This document shows positions 1 to 9,710 of a stretch of DNA of 64,000 nucleotides, piece after piece; position 1 is the first letter of the stretch; each line of letters begins with the position of its first letter. The notes under the pieces are model-generated. The model ran no database searches, was not told the DNA's origin, and worked only from the letters and a program-made list of their open reading frames with translations. Source of the DNA: Caldicellulosiruptoraceae bacterium PP1 (GTDB lineage Bacteria; Bacillota; Thermoanaerobacteria; Caldicellulosiruptorales; Caldicellulosiruptoraceae); NCBI GenBank assembly GCA_041320695.1, contig JBGGOQ010000007.1:27096-91095 (forward strand). The letters run 5' to 3'. The translations under genes and the position numbers were made by a program.

Positions 1-2718
1 GCTTACAGTGGGATGATAGATAAGGAATTAGAACTATTTGTTGAATTTGCAATATTTAATAGAGATGTTTTTGATTTATTCTATGATTTATGGGTTCCAT
101 TAAAAGCTTGCAACCTTATGCCAAATGATAGTTTAGATAAACAAGGAATTATAAATGCACTAAACAATGCTATTAATATTATAGATTTAAGAAAACCATT
201 TTCGGTTGATTTTTTTAAGTCATGCAAAAAAGCAAGAGAATATCTTTCAAGTGAACTTTATGATAAGTTTTCATCCTATGAGGATATTGTAGCAACATGT
301 ATTGGACATACACATATTGATGTTGCTTGGCAATGGACACATGAGCAATCAAGGCAAAAAGCTATAAGGAGCTTTTTAACAGTGCTAAAACTTATGGAAG
401 AATATCCTGATTATCTTTTTATGTCAAGTCAGCCACAGCTTTATAAATTTGTAAAAGAGGATTATCCAGAGGTTTATAAAAGAATAAAAGAAAAGATCAA
501 AGAAGGGAAATGGGAAGCAGAAGGTGCTATGTGGCTTGAGGCAGACTGCAATCTAACATCAGGCGAATCATTAGTAAGACAAATACTTTTTGGAAAAAGA
601 TTCTTCAAAGATGAATTTGGTATAGATAATAAGGTACTATGGCTTCCTGATGTATTTGGTTATAGTGCAGCTCTACCACAAATACTTAAAAAATCAGGCG
701 TTGATTACTTTATGACTACAAAGATTAGCTGGAATCAATTCAATAAACTTCCATATGATACCTTTATGTGGAGAGGTATTGATGGAACAGAGGTATTAAC
801 ACATTTTGTTACAACAAAGGACTATAAAGCATCTGGACATTTTACAACATATAATGGAGAGATTAATCCAAGTCAGATTGCAGGTGCTTGGGAAAGATAT
901 CAACAAAAGAATATAAACAATGATGTATTAGTTTGTTTTGGATACGGTGATGGTGGTGGCGGACCAACCAGATCAATGCTCGAGAATGCAAAAAGACTGA
1001 AAAATGGATTTGGCTTCTGCCCTAAAGTGAAAATGGGTAAAGTGTTAGACTATTTTGAAAGACTTGATAAGAAGGTCCAGGGGAATAAATATTTACCTAA
1101 ATGGGTTGGAGAGCTTTACCTTGAATATCATAGAGGTACATATACTTCTATGGCAAGAAACAAGAAATTCAATAGAAAAAGTGAATTTGCATATACTGAT
1201 GCTGAATTTCTTTCATCTGTTGCTAAGGAATTAGGATTTAATTATCCTCAACAAGAATTGAATAATGGATGGGAAACAATACTTTTAAATCAATTCCATG
1301 ATATTTTACCAGGTTCATCAATAAAAGAGGTATATGATGTTTCTAAAAAAGAATATGAACAAGTGCTAAAAAAAGCAGATGAAATTAAGATTAATGCTGC
1401 AAAACTTATTGCTTCAAATATTGAGACAAAGGATAAATCATTGGTAGTATTCAATACTTTGTCATTTGAATGTTCTCAAACAGTTGAATTTGATTATGAA
1501 ACAGACAAAGAAGTTTACTTAGTAGATTCCAAAGATAAAAAATATCTTTGTAAACGTATATCCAAAAATAAATTTGTTGCATTATTGGATAAGTTACCAC
1601 CAAAGGGCTACAAAACGTTTAATATTATTGAAACTAATGAATTATTTCAAACGCATAAAGATTTAGTAGTTGAAAATAATAGGTTGGAAAATAAATACTT
1701 CATCATTTTAATAAATGAAAGGGGAGAAATTGAAAGCATATATGACAAAAGAGCTGATAGAGAGGTACTCAAAAAAGGAAAAACTGCAAACAGATTAGTT
1801 GCATTTGAAGATAAACCAATGAATTTTGACAATTGGGATATTGATATATATTATACAGAAAAAAGCTGGGATGTAAATCAAGTTGAAAAGGTTGAAGTTG
1901 TAGAAACTGATAATATAAGAGGTATTTTACGTATATATAAGACATTCTCTGACTCAAAAATAATACAGGATATAATCATATATCAAGATATACCAAGGAT
2001 TGATTTTAAAACATATGTAGATTGGAAAGAAAATCAGGTTTTATTAAAAACCTTTTTCCCAGTAGATGTAAATACTTCTAAAGCAACTTTTGAAATACAG
2101 TATGGCAACGTTGAAAGGCCAACACATTTCAACACATTATGGGATGTAGCAAGATTTGAGAGTGTTGCTCATAAATGGGTGGATGTTTCTCAAGAAGATT
2201 ATGGAGCATCTTTATTGAATGATTGTAAGTATGGCCATAGTGTTCATGATAATGAAATTGGTCTTACATTGATAAAGTCTGGGATAGAACCTAATAGAGA
2301 AGCTGATAGAGAAGAGCATTATTTTACCTATTCTTTCTATCCACATGAAGGAGATTGGAAAATAGCTAAAACTCACCTAATGGCATACTCATTAAATGTA
2401 CCACCAGTTGTTATTGTTGAAGAGCCACATAAAGGTATTTTACCGAAAGAGATGTCGTTTATTGAAATAAGCGAAAACAATGTTATTTTGGAAGTTGTAA
2501 AAAAGGCAGAGGACTCTGAAGACTTAATATTAAGAGCGTATGAATGCTACAATAAACAAACTAAGGTTAGCTTTAAACTATGGACAGATATAGAATGGGT
2601 ATCTGAATGTGATCTCTTAGAAAATGAAATAGAAAAAATATCCTCGCAAGGTAATACATTTGAAATCATATTTAAACCTTATGAAATAAAGACATTTAAA
2701 ATAAGGCTACAAAAATAG
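1..2718 (+). CDS. Alpha-mannosidase, GH38 family (5'-truncated by window edge)
   Basis: Retaining alpha-mannosidase, probably cytoplasmic, that releases mannose from alpha-mannosides. The frame is open from base 1 and the first residues (AYSGMIDKEL) align with AHTGMLYKEL, about residue 138 of the paralogue at 26688-29813, so roughly 140 N-terminal residues lie outside the window. The ATG at 13 is internal. Visible GH38 motifs are the zinc-binding GHTHIDVAW near base 304, the nucleophile loop WLPDVFGYS near 640 (Asp nucleophile) and the metal-ligand motif QFHDILPGS near 1291. Beta-sandwich domains follow to the C terminus. It is first in a glycoside cluster and is closed by a strong hairpin. 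The close paralogue on the other strand suggests duplication or two related mannoside loci. The family is sure; the linkage cleaved is not. Confidence 0.93.
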   Translation, partial: AYSGMIDKELELFVEFAIFNRDVFDLFYDLWVPLKACNLMPNDSLDKQGIINALNNAINIIDLRKPFSVDFFKSCKKAREYLSSELYDKFSSYEDIVATCIGHTHIDVAWQWTHEQSRQKAIRSFLTVLKLMEEYPDYLFMSSQPQLYKFVKEDYPEVYKRIKEKIKEGKWEAEGAMWLEADCNLTSGESLVRQILFGKRFFKDEFGIDNKVLWLPDVFGYSAALPQILKKSGVDYFMTTKISWNQFNKLPYDTFMWRGIDGTEVLTHFVTTKDYKASGHFTTYNGEINPSQIAGAWERYQQKNINNDVLVCFGYGDGGGGPTRSMLENAKRLKNGFGFCPKVKMGKVLDYFERLDKKVQGNKYLPKWVGELYLEYHRGTYTSMARNKKFNRKSEFAYTDAEFLSSVAKELGFNYPQQELNNGWETILLNQFHDILPGSSIKEVYDVSKKEYEQVLKKADEIKINAAKLIASNIETKDKSLVVFNTLSFECSQTVEFDYETDKEVYLVDSKDKKYLCKRISKNKFVALLDKLPPKGYKTFNIIETNELFQTHKDLVVENNRLENKYFIILINERGEIESIYDKRADREVLKKGKTANRLVAFEDKPMNFDNWDIDIYYTEKSWDVNQVEKVEVVETDNIRGILRIYKTFSDSKIIQDIIIYQDIPRIDFKTYVDWKENQVLLKTFFPVDVNTSKATFEIQYGNVERPTHFNTLWDVARFESVAHKWVDVSQEDYGASLLNDCKYGHSVHDNEIGLTLIKSGIEPNREADREEHYFTYSFYPHEGDWKIAKTHLMAYSLNVPPVVIVEEPHKGILPKEMSFIEISENNVILEVVKKAEDSEDLILRAYECYNKQTKVSFKLWTDIEWVSECDLLENEIEKISSQGNTFEIIFKPYEIKTFKIRLQK

Positions 2719-2721
2719 ATT

Positions 2722-2757
2722 CTAAAGTGGGGGCTTAAAATCATGCCCCCACTTTAG
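2722..2757 (+). terminator. Hairpin terminator after the first GH38 gene
   Basis: Perfect 13-bp inverted repeat (arms 2722-2734 and 2745-2757, GC-rich CCCCC/GGGGG core) with a 10-nt loop, directly after the stop codon. The downstream U-run is weak (ATAGTTTATTTG), so it may stop transcription only partly or protect the 3' end. Confidence 0.75.
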
Positions 2758-2826
2758 ATAGTTTATTTGATATATAAATGACTAATAATTATTTGAGCCT
2801 TTCATTATAAGGGAGCGTGTATTTGT

Positions 2827-3786
2827 ATGTATAAACTAAGCCCCAAAGAAAATGCCATATTAGCACTTAATTTAAAACAACCAGAATATGTACCTACTAT
2901 GGAATTAGAATTTCAGCTTACTGAGGAGCTTTTTGGCGAGAGATATTATTCTTCACAAGACATGGAAAGGGGATTATCAAAAGACGAAATAATAGACCAC
3001 AATGCACAGCTATTAGCAAAAGTAGTAGAATATTTTGATTATGCTATAGTAATGCTATGTTATGGGGTTCCCTATTTTTCAGATGAACCTTATGAAAATA
3101 CACTAATAAAAATGATGAAGAAAACCAAGGAGTATCTTAATAAAGAACGACTATTTATAGCCCATGGTGATGCTACATATGCTATCCCTGATGGTAATTC
3201 TATGTTGGAGTTTGTATATAAAATGTTTGACAATCCACAAGAGCTAAAAGAAAATGCCAAGAAGATGGTAATAAGAGAAATAGAAAGAGATAAACACCTT
3301 ATGGATGCAGGGCTTGATGGTTTTGCTCTTTGTTCTGATTATGCATTTAATAAAGGCTCTTTTATGTCACCCGAGCAATTTGCAGAATTTGTAACACCTT
3401 ACCTTTATGAGTTAATACAAGCTCAAAGGGAAATGGGAGCATATGTAATTAAACACACTGATGGAGATATAATGCCAATAATTGATCAGATAATTGATTG
3501 CAAACCACATGCACTTCATTCGTTGGATCCTCAAGGTGGTGTTGATATAGCTTATATAAAGCAAAAATATGGTGATAAAGTATGCTTGATTGGTAATGTC
3601 AATTGTGCCTTACTGCAAACAGGAACAAAACAAGAGATGATAGACAGTGCTGCATATGCTATAAAAAATGGGAAACCAAATGGAGGATATATATTTTCAA
3701 CATCAAATGTGGTTTTTAAAGGTATGCCATTAGAAAACTATCTATTAATACATCAATATTATTTGAAAAACAGAGATTATTTATAA
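2827..3786 (+). CDS. URO-D/MtaA superfamily protein
   Basis: A 319-residue TIM-barrel protein of the uroporphyrinogen decarboxylase / corrinoid methyltransferase superfamily. Haem synthesis is unlikely because several homologues lie in one sugar cluster and none sits with other hem genes. The C-terminal half carries KHTDGDIMPI, which occupies the position of the HxCG zinc motif of MtaA/CmuA methyltransferases but with Asp in place of Cys. It also has the family-like IGNVNCALL step and PLENYLLI near the end. The start ATG has the ribosome site AAGGGAG at 2809-2815. It sits between two GH38 genes, so a role in modifying a mannoside-derived sugar is plausible. The actual reaction is unknown. Confidence 0.8.
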   Translation: MYKLSPKENAILALNLKQPEYVPTMELEFQLTEELFGERYYSSQDMERGLSKDEIIDHNAQLLAKVVEYFDYAIVMLCYGVPYFSDEPYENTLIKMMKKTKEYLNKERLFIAHGDATYAIPDGNSMLEFVYKMFDNPQELKENAKKMVIREIERDKHLMDAGLDGFALCSDYAFNKGSFMSPEQFAEFVTPYLYELIQAQREMGAYVIKHTDGDIMPIIDQIIDCKPHALHSLDPQGGVDIAYIKQKYGDKVCLIGNVNCALLQTGTKQEMIDSAAYAIKNGKPNGGYIFSTSNVVFKGMPLENYLLIHQYYLKNRDYL

Positions 3787-3840
3787 TATTTAGTAAATAG
3801 TAAAACAAGGTAAATTTTATTATAGAATAAAGGTGATAGA

Positions 3841-6636
3841 ATGAAAGGTTTAGAAATGCTAACTTATCTGAGAAAATTCAAAAATCAAAATTATTGGATT
3901 GAGAGAATAATATCAGAGATTGAATTTTCATATAAGTTGTGTGAAATAGATAATAACTTTACTGAAATTGTTGAAAAGGCAATTAAATTATTATTTGAAG
4001 AATTTAATAAAAGAAAATATGTTGATGAAGAAATTGGAAATAAAATTGAAGAAATTCTTAAGCCAATTTCCAAATTTGCAAAGGAATTTACTATAATATG
4101 TGTAGGGCATGCACATATTGATATGAACTGGATGTGGGGATATCATGAAACAGTTTCAGTAACTCTTGATACCTTTAGGACAGTTTTAAATCTTATGAAT
4201 GAATATAAAGATTTTACTTTTTCACAATCTCAAGCTTCTGTTTATAAAATTGTAGAAGAATATCATCCTAAAATGCTTGAAGAAATAAAAAATAGAGTAA
4301 AAGAAGGCAGATGGGAGATAATTGCTTCCACTTGGGTTGAAACAGATAAGAACATGCCAAATGGTGAAAGCCTTGCAAGACACATTCTTTATACCAAAAA
4401 ATATATATCAGAACTGTTTGACATCAAAAAAGATGATTTGTTAATTGATTTTGAGCCAGATACTTTTGGTCACAGCAAATTTGTGCCTTCAATATTGAAT
4501 GCTGGTGGTGTTAAATACTATTATCATTGTCGAGGTAATGATAAAGACATTGCATATAGATGGAAATCACCATCTTGTGATGAGATAATAGTTTATAAAG
4601 AACCATTCTGGTATAACCAATTTATAAAACCTGAAATGGCACTTTTTGTATCTGAGTTTTATAAGTTATATGGATTAAAACATATGCTAAAGGTTTATGG
4701 TGTAGGAGATCATGGTGGGGGCCCCACACGTAGGGATATAGAAACAATTTTAAAACTAAATAATTACCCAATATATCCTACTATTAAGTTTGGTACATAT
4801 AAAGAATTTTTTGCTAAATTAGAAGAAAACAAAGAGAAACTACCTATTGTCGAAGGAGAGCTAAATTTTGTATTTGATGGATGTTTCACAACACAATCAA
4901 GAATTAAAATGGCAAATAAGATCTCTGAAGCATTTATTGAAGAAACTGAAAAGTTAGCTTTACTTTCTAATATTTTATCTAATACCAACTATCCTTCAGA
5001 TAAAATTGAAAAATCATGGCACAATATTTTATTCTCTCATTTCCATGACATTATACCAGGTTCAGGAGTTATTGAAACAAGAGAATATGCAATGGGACTT
5101 TTTCAAGAAACTATGGCAACATTATTATCACAAAAAAAGATTGCACTCGAGAATATTGCCTTAAATATTAATACACAAAGTATACTTGATGATGATGACC
5201 AAGGTTATACAATATCAGAAGGAGCAGGAGTAGCTTTTGATTCAAACAATTATAAGATATCTCAAGATTCAAGAGGTAAAGGTAAAAGAAGAGTATTTCA
5301 TCTTTTTAATCCATCTATATATCAAAGGAAGGACATTGTTGAAATTACTCTATGGGATTGGGATGGTGATATAGATAGACTAATTGTTACTGATGCTGAA
5401 GGGAATATTGTACAGTATCAATTTGTTGATAAAATTCCAAAGGATTATTGGGGTCATAAGTATATTAAAATTTTACTTGAAGCAGAGATCCCATCTTTAG
5501 GTTATTCAACATACATCATAGATGAAAAATCAACAAAAGATTTAGATATATATTTTCCTATGGATCCAAGAGTGCAAAAACCACATGAATTTATTCTTGA
5601 AAATGAAAGAATCAAAGCAGTTTTTGATACATCTTCGGCAAAATTAATTTCATTATATGATAAGGATAACAATATTGAACTTATTGATTCAAAAAGAGGA
5701 GGAGCTTTTTTTAGACTTATTTATGAAGATATTAATAGTGGTGCTAATGCATGGGTGGTTGGAAGATATCTTGATATTTTCGATATTCATAAGAATGTTA
5801 AAGTAAGAAAAGCTCTTTCTGGGCCTTTAAGAAATAGTATTGTTTTTGATTTTGAATTTGGTAATTCATCTAACATTTCAGTACAAGTTATATTAGATAA
5901 GAATAGCAAGATGTTAAAGTTTGTTTCTGAAGTGGATTTTAAAGAAATTGCCGATTTAAAGAAGGGTATTATACCTCAGCTTTCATTCTATGTTCCATTA
6001 TCATTTGAGAGTAAAAAATATCTTTATGATATACCTTTTGGTGTTATTGAAAGAACTGAGTATGATTTAGACGTACCTGGTCTCACTTTTGCATGTGCAA
6101 AATCAGATAAAAACATTGTAGCTTTGTTTAGTAAATCAAAGTATGCATATAGGTCAATTAATAATTCTATTTCTTTGACATTAATAAGAAGTTCTCATGA
6201 ACCTGATCCATACCCTGAGTTTGGTAAACATAAGATAGAATTTGCTTTATTTACCGATAATATTATTGAGTCAAACAGAAAAATTTTAAACATATCCTAT
6301 GACTATAATCATGATATTAATGTTATTAATAATAGTAAGCATGAAGGGAAATTACCTTTAAAAGACAAATTATTAGATTTTGAGAGTAATTCAACAGTAA
6401 TTTCAGCTATTAAAAAAGCAGAATTTGGAGAGAGAAAATTAGTTATTAGGCTGTATGAGGCAGATGGTAAACAAGATTTTGTAAAGATGACTTTCAATAG
6501 AATTAAACCAATAGAAGCATACTCAACAGATATAAATGAAGAAAAAATAAATTCAGATGATATTGAAATCAAACAAAATAGTATATCGTTAAAAATGAAG
6601 GAATATGGCCTAAAAACAATTATTGTTAAATATTAA
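3841..6636 (+). CDS. Alpha-mannosidase-like GH38 protein
   Basis: A 931-residue GH38 family hydrolase, divergent from the two other GH38 proteins of the window. The zinc site GHAHIDMNWMW lies at about residues 89-99. The nucleophile loop DFEPDTFGHS lies near residue 205, with Glu-Pro-Asp where the paralogues have Leu-Pro-Asp. The second ligand motif SHFHDIIPGSG lies near residue 400. Beta domains make up the rest. There is no signal peptide, so it acts in the cytoplasm. Ribosome site AAAGGTGAT is at 3829-3837. It lies 54 bp after a URO-D homologue and 39 bp before an isomerase gene, probably in one transcript. Its divergence suggests a different substrate from the first GH38. Confidence 0.9.
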   Translation: MKGLEMLTYLRKFKNQNYWIERIISEIEFSYKLCEIDNNFTEIVEKAIKLLFEEFNKRKYVDEEIGNKIEEILKPISKFAKEFTIICVGHAHIDMNWMWGYHETVSVTLDTFRTVLNLMNEYKDFTFSQSQASVYKIVEEYHPKMLEEIKNRVKEGRWEIIASTWVETDKNMPNGESLARHILYTKKYISELFDIKKDDLLIDFEPDTFGHSKFVPSILNAGGVKYYYHCRGNDKDIAYRWKSPSCDEIIVYKEPFWYNQFIKPEMALFVSEFYKLYGLKHMLKVYGVGDHGGGPTRRDIETILKLNNYPIYPTIKFGTYKEFFAKLEENKEKLPIVEGELNFVFDGCFTTQSRIKMANKISEAFIEETEKLALLSNILSNTNYPSDKIEKSWHNILFSHFHDIIPGSGVIETREYAMGLFQETMATLLSQKKIALENIALNINTQSILDDDDQGYTISEGAGVAFDSNNYKISQDSRGKGKRRVFHLFNPSIYQRKDIVEITLWDWDGDIDRLIVTDAEGNIVQYQFVDKIPKDYWGHKYIKILLEAEIPSLGYSTYIIDEKSTKDLDIYFPMDPRVQKPHEFILENERIKAVFDTSSAKLISLYDKDNNIELIDSKRGGAFFRLIYEDINSGANAWVVGRYLDIFDIHKNVKVRKALSGPLRNSIVFDFEFGNSSNISVQVILDKNSKMLKFVSEVDFKEIADLKKGIIPQLSFYVPLSFESKKYLYDIPFGVIERTEYDLDVPGLTFACAKSDKNIVALFSKSKYAYRSINNSISLTLIRSSHEPDPYPEFGKHKIEFALFTDNIIESNRKILNISYDYNHDINVINNSKHEGKLPLKDKLLDFESNSTVISAIKKAEFGERKLVIRLYEADGKQDFVKMTFNRIKPIEAYSTDINEEKINSDDIEIKQNSISLKMKEYGLKTIIVKY

Positions 6637-6675
6637 TATTTAATTTATATTTAATTTTAAGGAGGATGAATTAAA

Positions 6676-7572
6676 ATGAAAATAGGATTAAGTACTTATA
6701 GTCTATTAGATGCAATTGAAAAAGGTGAAATGACAGTACTTGATGCAATTGAATGGATTAAAGAAAATGGTGGTGAACATGTTGAAATTGTTCCTTTTGG
6801 ATTTAAACTTGATGGTAATGAACAATTAGCTGAGCTAATTAGAAAAAAGGCTGAGGAAGTAGGCATTGAAGTTTCTAATTATTCCATTTTGGCAAATCTA
6901 CTCCAAGATAATGACCATGAATATGAAAAAGAAATAAAAAGAATTATGCATGAAGTTGATATTGCTAATATCTTAGGTGTAAAATTTATGAGACATGATA
7001 TTTCATCATTTAGAAGGCCAATGTCTGAGAATACAATTATTCACTTTGAAAAAGACTTACCTAAAATGGTTGAAGCATGTAGACAAATTGCAGATTATGC
7101 AGCTAAATATGGTATTACAACAACAGTTGAAAATCATGGATTCTATGTAAATGGTGGAGATCGTGTTTTAAGATTAATTAACGAGGTTAACAGACCTAAT
7201 TATAAATGTACATTAGATGTTGGTAATTTCCTTTGTGTAGATGAAGCTCCACTTGCAAATATCAAAAAACTTTTACCACATACAGTTGTTATTCATATGA
7301 AAGATTTCTATTGGCGTCCATCACATAGAAATCCAGGTACAGCAATACCATTCCATTGTTCTGGTGGAGTATGGTTTCCAACAGCAAGTGGTAACTATAT
7401 TAGAGGTTCAATTGTAGGTTATGGTGATTTAGATATTTGGGAGATAGTAAAGACAATAAAGAATTCTGGATTTGATGGTTTTATTACTATTGAATTTGAA
7501 GGATTAGAGGATTGTAGAATAGCTTCAAGGATTGGAATGGATAATTTAAGAAGAATTTGGAATGAAGTATAG
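6676..7572 (+). CDS. Sugar phosphate isomerase/epimerase (AP-endonuclease-2 TIM barrel)
   Basis: A 298-residue xylose-isomerase-like TIM barrel of the IolE/IolI type. Members isomerise, epimerise or eliminate on keto-sugars with a bound divalent metal. The expected four metal ligands are visible as E152 (TTVENHG), D181 (TLDVGNF), H207 (VIHMKD) and E273 (TIEFEG). The start is backed by AAGGAGG at 6659-6665. It is followed after 22 bp by a Gfo/Idh/MocA oxidoreductase and then by a second isomerase of the same fold. That trio is typical of pathways that oxidise a sugar or glycoside and process the keto product. The substrate cannot be named. Confidence 0.86.
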   Translation: MKIGLSTYSLLDAIEKGEMTVLDAIEWIKENGGEHVEIVPFGFKLDGNEQLAELIRKKAEEVGIEVSNYSILANLLQDNDHEYEKEIKRIMHEVDIANILGVKFMRHDISSFRRPMSENTIIHFEKDLPKMVEACRQIADYAAKYGITTTVENHGFYVNGGDRVLRLINEVNRPNYKCTLDVGNFLCVDEAPLANIKKLLPHTVVIHMKDFYWRPSHRNPGTAIPFHCSGGVWFPTASGNYIRGSIVGYGDLDIWEIVKTIKNSGFDGFITIEFEGLEDCRIASRIGMDNLRRIWNEV

Positions 7573-7594
7573 TTACTTAGGAAGGTGATTATTT

Positions 7595-8620
7595 ATGTTA
7601 AAAATTGGACTTATAGGACTTGGTTTTATGGGAAGAACCCATTTTGAAAACTATATTAGGCTTGAAAAAGAAGGCTTGCCAATTAAATTAGTAGCTTTGT
7701 GTGATATTGATAAAACTAAATTTGAAGATAATAAAGTAACAGGCAACTTGGATGTAGGGAAGGGAAACTATGATTTTTCAAACTATAAGCTATATTTTGA
7801 TTACGTAAAGATGATTGAAGAGGAAGAGTTAGATATTATAGATATTTCACTTCCTACATATTTACATGCTGATGCAGCCATAAAAGCACTTGATAAGGGT
7901 ATTAATGTTTTATGTGAAAAACCGATGGCTTTAAACTCCGATGAATGCAGCAAGATGATTGAAGCATCACTTAGGAATAACAAAAAGCTTATGATTGCTC
8001 AATGCCTCAGATTTTGGCCTGCGTATGAATATCTAAAGGAATGTGTAGAGGATAAGAGGTTTGGTAATGTAGTAAGTGCATATTTCTTCAGAGGTGGTTC
8101 AACTCCACTCTGGTCATATCAAAACTGGCTTCTTGATGAGACAAAAAGTGGAGGGTGTCTTTTAGACCAACATATCCATGACATTGATATAGTAAATTGG
8201 CTTTTTGGCAAACCTCAGTATGTTTCAACAATTGCTAAGAAGATAATGCAAGGCAGTGGGTATGATGCTATTTCAACAAACTATATATATAGTGATTCAA
8301 AAGTAATAAATGCACAAGATGATTGGACTTTGAACGGTGATTTTGGTTTTGATATGATTTTTAGAGTGAATTTTGAAAGAGGAAATATTGTATTTGAAAA
8401 AGGCAAACTAAAAGTTAATCCAAATGATCAACAAGGATTTTATCCAGAGCTTGATAAGGATAATGGATATTATAGAGAAATAAGATACTTTATAGAATCA
8501 ATATTAAATAATACTGTTCTTGAAAAGGCAAATCCATACAGCACAATGGATTCAATCAAGATTGCCGAAGCAGAAAAGGAATCAGCAGATAAAAATGGTT
8601 TGTTTGTTGAGGTAAAATAA
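7595..8620 (+). CDS. Gfo/Idh/MocA family NAD(P)-dependent oxidoreductase
   Basis: A 341-residue sugar dehydrogenase-type protein. The N-terminal Rossmann fold shows GLIGLGFMGRTH at residues 6-17, and the family signature CEKPMALNSDE lies near residue 108. The C-terminal substrate domain carries GGCLLDQHIHDIDIVNWLFG, whose Asp and His residues are the usual catalytic and substrate contacts. Likely activity is NAD(P)-linked oxidation of a sugar hydroxyl, as in inositol or glucoside 3-dehydrogenases. Ribosome site GGAAGGTGAT precedes the ATG. It sits between two isomerase/epimerase genes in the same transcript, which suggests a three-enzyme module. Confidence 0.9.
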   Translation: MLKIGLIGLGFMGRTHFENYIRLEKEGLPIKLVALCDIDKTKFEDNKVTGNLDVGKGNYDFSNYKLYFDYVKMIEEEELDIIDISLPTYLHADAAIKALDKGINVLCEKPMALNSDECSKMIEASLRNNKKLMIAQCLRFWPAYEYLKECVEDKRFGNVVSAYFFRGGSTPLWSYQNWLLDETKSGGCLLDQHIHDIDIVNWLFGKPQYVSTIAKKIMQGSGYDAISTNYIYSDSKVINAQDDWTLNGDFGFDMIFRVNFERGNIVFEKGKLKVNPNDQQGFYPELDKDNGYYREIRYFIESILNNTVLEKANPYSTMDSIKIAEAEKESADKNGLFVEVK

Positions 8621-8636
8621 TTGTGAGGTGATTAAA

Positions 8637-9494
8637 ATGGCAAATCATCCTATAGGTGTAATGGTTGATTCTTTTAGAGTAGATATTAAAGAAGGAATTA
8701 AAAAAGCTCAAAAATTAGGAGCCCAAGGTATTCAGATCTATGCTGTTAGTGGTTTTATGGATCCAGATAATCTTTCTAAAGTATATAGAAAAGAACTTTT
8801 GGATTACATCAAATCACATGGTTTAGTAGTATCTGCTCTTTGTGGGGATTTAGGAGGACATGGCTTTACTCGAAGAGAGGACAACAAATACAAAATAGAA
8901 AAATCAAAGAAAATAATGGACTTAGCAAAAGATTTAGAAACAGATGTTGTAACAACTCATATAGGCGTTATTCCAGAAGATGAGAATCACCCAAGATATA
9001 AGATTTTACAAGAGGCGTGTGAAGAATTAGGAGAGTATGCTCAAAGTGTTGGCGCTTATTTTGCAATAGAAACAGGTCCTGAAAAAGCAGCTACTCTAAA
9101 GAAGTTTCTTGATAGCTTGCAAAGTAAGGGAGTTAGAGTAAATTACGACCCTGCAAATCTTGTAATGGTAACCGATGATGATCCAGTACAAGGTGTTTAT
9201 ACATTAAAAGACTATATTGTACACACTCATGCAAAAGATGGAATTATAATTAAGAAAACAGATCCTGAAATAATATATAACTTCTTTGCAGAGGGTGGAA
9301 TAGAGGATTTTAGACTAGAGGACTATTTCAAAGAGGTTCCATTAGGTAAAGGTCAAGTTAACTTTCCAAACTATATAAAAGCCTTAAGAGACATCGGATA
9401 CAAAGGCTTTTTAACAATTGAACGAGAAGTAGGAGAAAATCCTGAGAATGATATAAAGGAAGCAATTGATTTTTTAAAAAGTTTGGATTTTTAA
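8637..9494 (+). CDS. Sugar phosphate isomerase/epimerase (AP-endonuclease-2 TIM barrel)
   Basis: A 285-residue TIM-barrel isomerase/epimerase, paralogous in fold to the gene at 6676. Metal-ligand motifs are AIETGPE (Glu), VNYDPANLVM (Asp), HTHAKDG (His) and TIEREVGENP (Glu). An in-frame GTG at 8628 lies inside the ribosome site GAGGTG (8625-8630), so the ATG at 8637 is chosen as start. It is the last gene of the dehydrogenase/isomerase trio and is followed by a clear terminator. The substrate is unknown. Confidence 0.87.
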   Translation: MANHPIGVMVDSFRVDIKEGIKKAQKLGAQGIQIYAVSGFMDPDNLSKVYRKELLDYIKSHGLVVSALCGDLGGHGFTRREDNKYKIEKSKKIMDLAKDLETDVVTTHIGVIPEDENHPRYKILQEACEELGEYAQSVGAYFAIETGPEKAATLKKFLDSLQSKGVRVNYDPANLVMVTDDDPVQGVYTLKDYIVHTHAKDGIIIKKTDPEIIYNFFAEGGIEDFRLEDYFKEVPLGKGQVNFPNYIKALRDIGYKGFLTIEREVGENPENDIKEAIDFLKSLDF

Positions 9495-9511
9495 AGAGAT
9501 TTTATATAGAG

Positions 9512-9551
9512 ATCCATTGAGGTTGGTTATCAACTACAATGGATATTTTTT
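9512..9551 (+). terminator. Rho-independent terminator
   Basis: Inverted repeat ATCCATTG (9512-9519) with CAATGGAT (9537-9544), an inner GTTG/CAAC stem, then a run of T. It ends the mannosidase/isomerase transcript 18 bp after the stop codon. Confidence 0.85.
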
Positions 9552-9710
9552 TAAATTTAGTTTCACTTCATCTTATCTTTGAAGATTATTCAAAATAGAA
9601 TTTAGTTAATTAATGAACTTATTATAGTAATTGTAGAAATAATGAATTACAGGATAGTGATAAATAGTGCAAACCTAATATGGATTTTATTTATGATTGA
9701 AAGGAATGAA

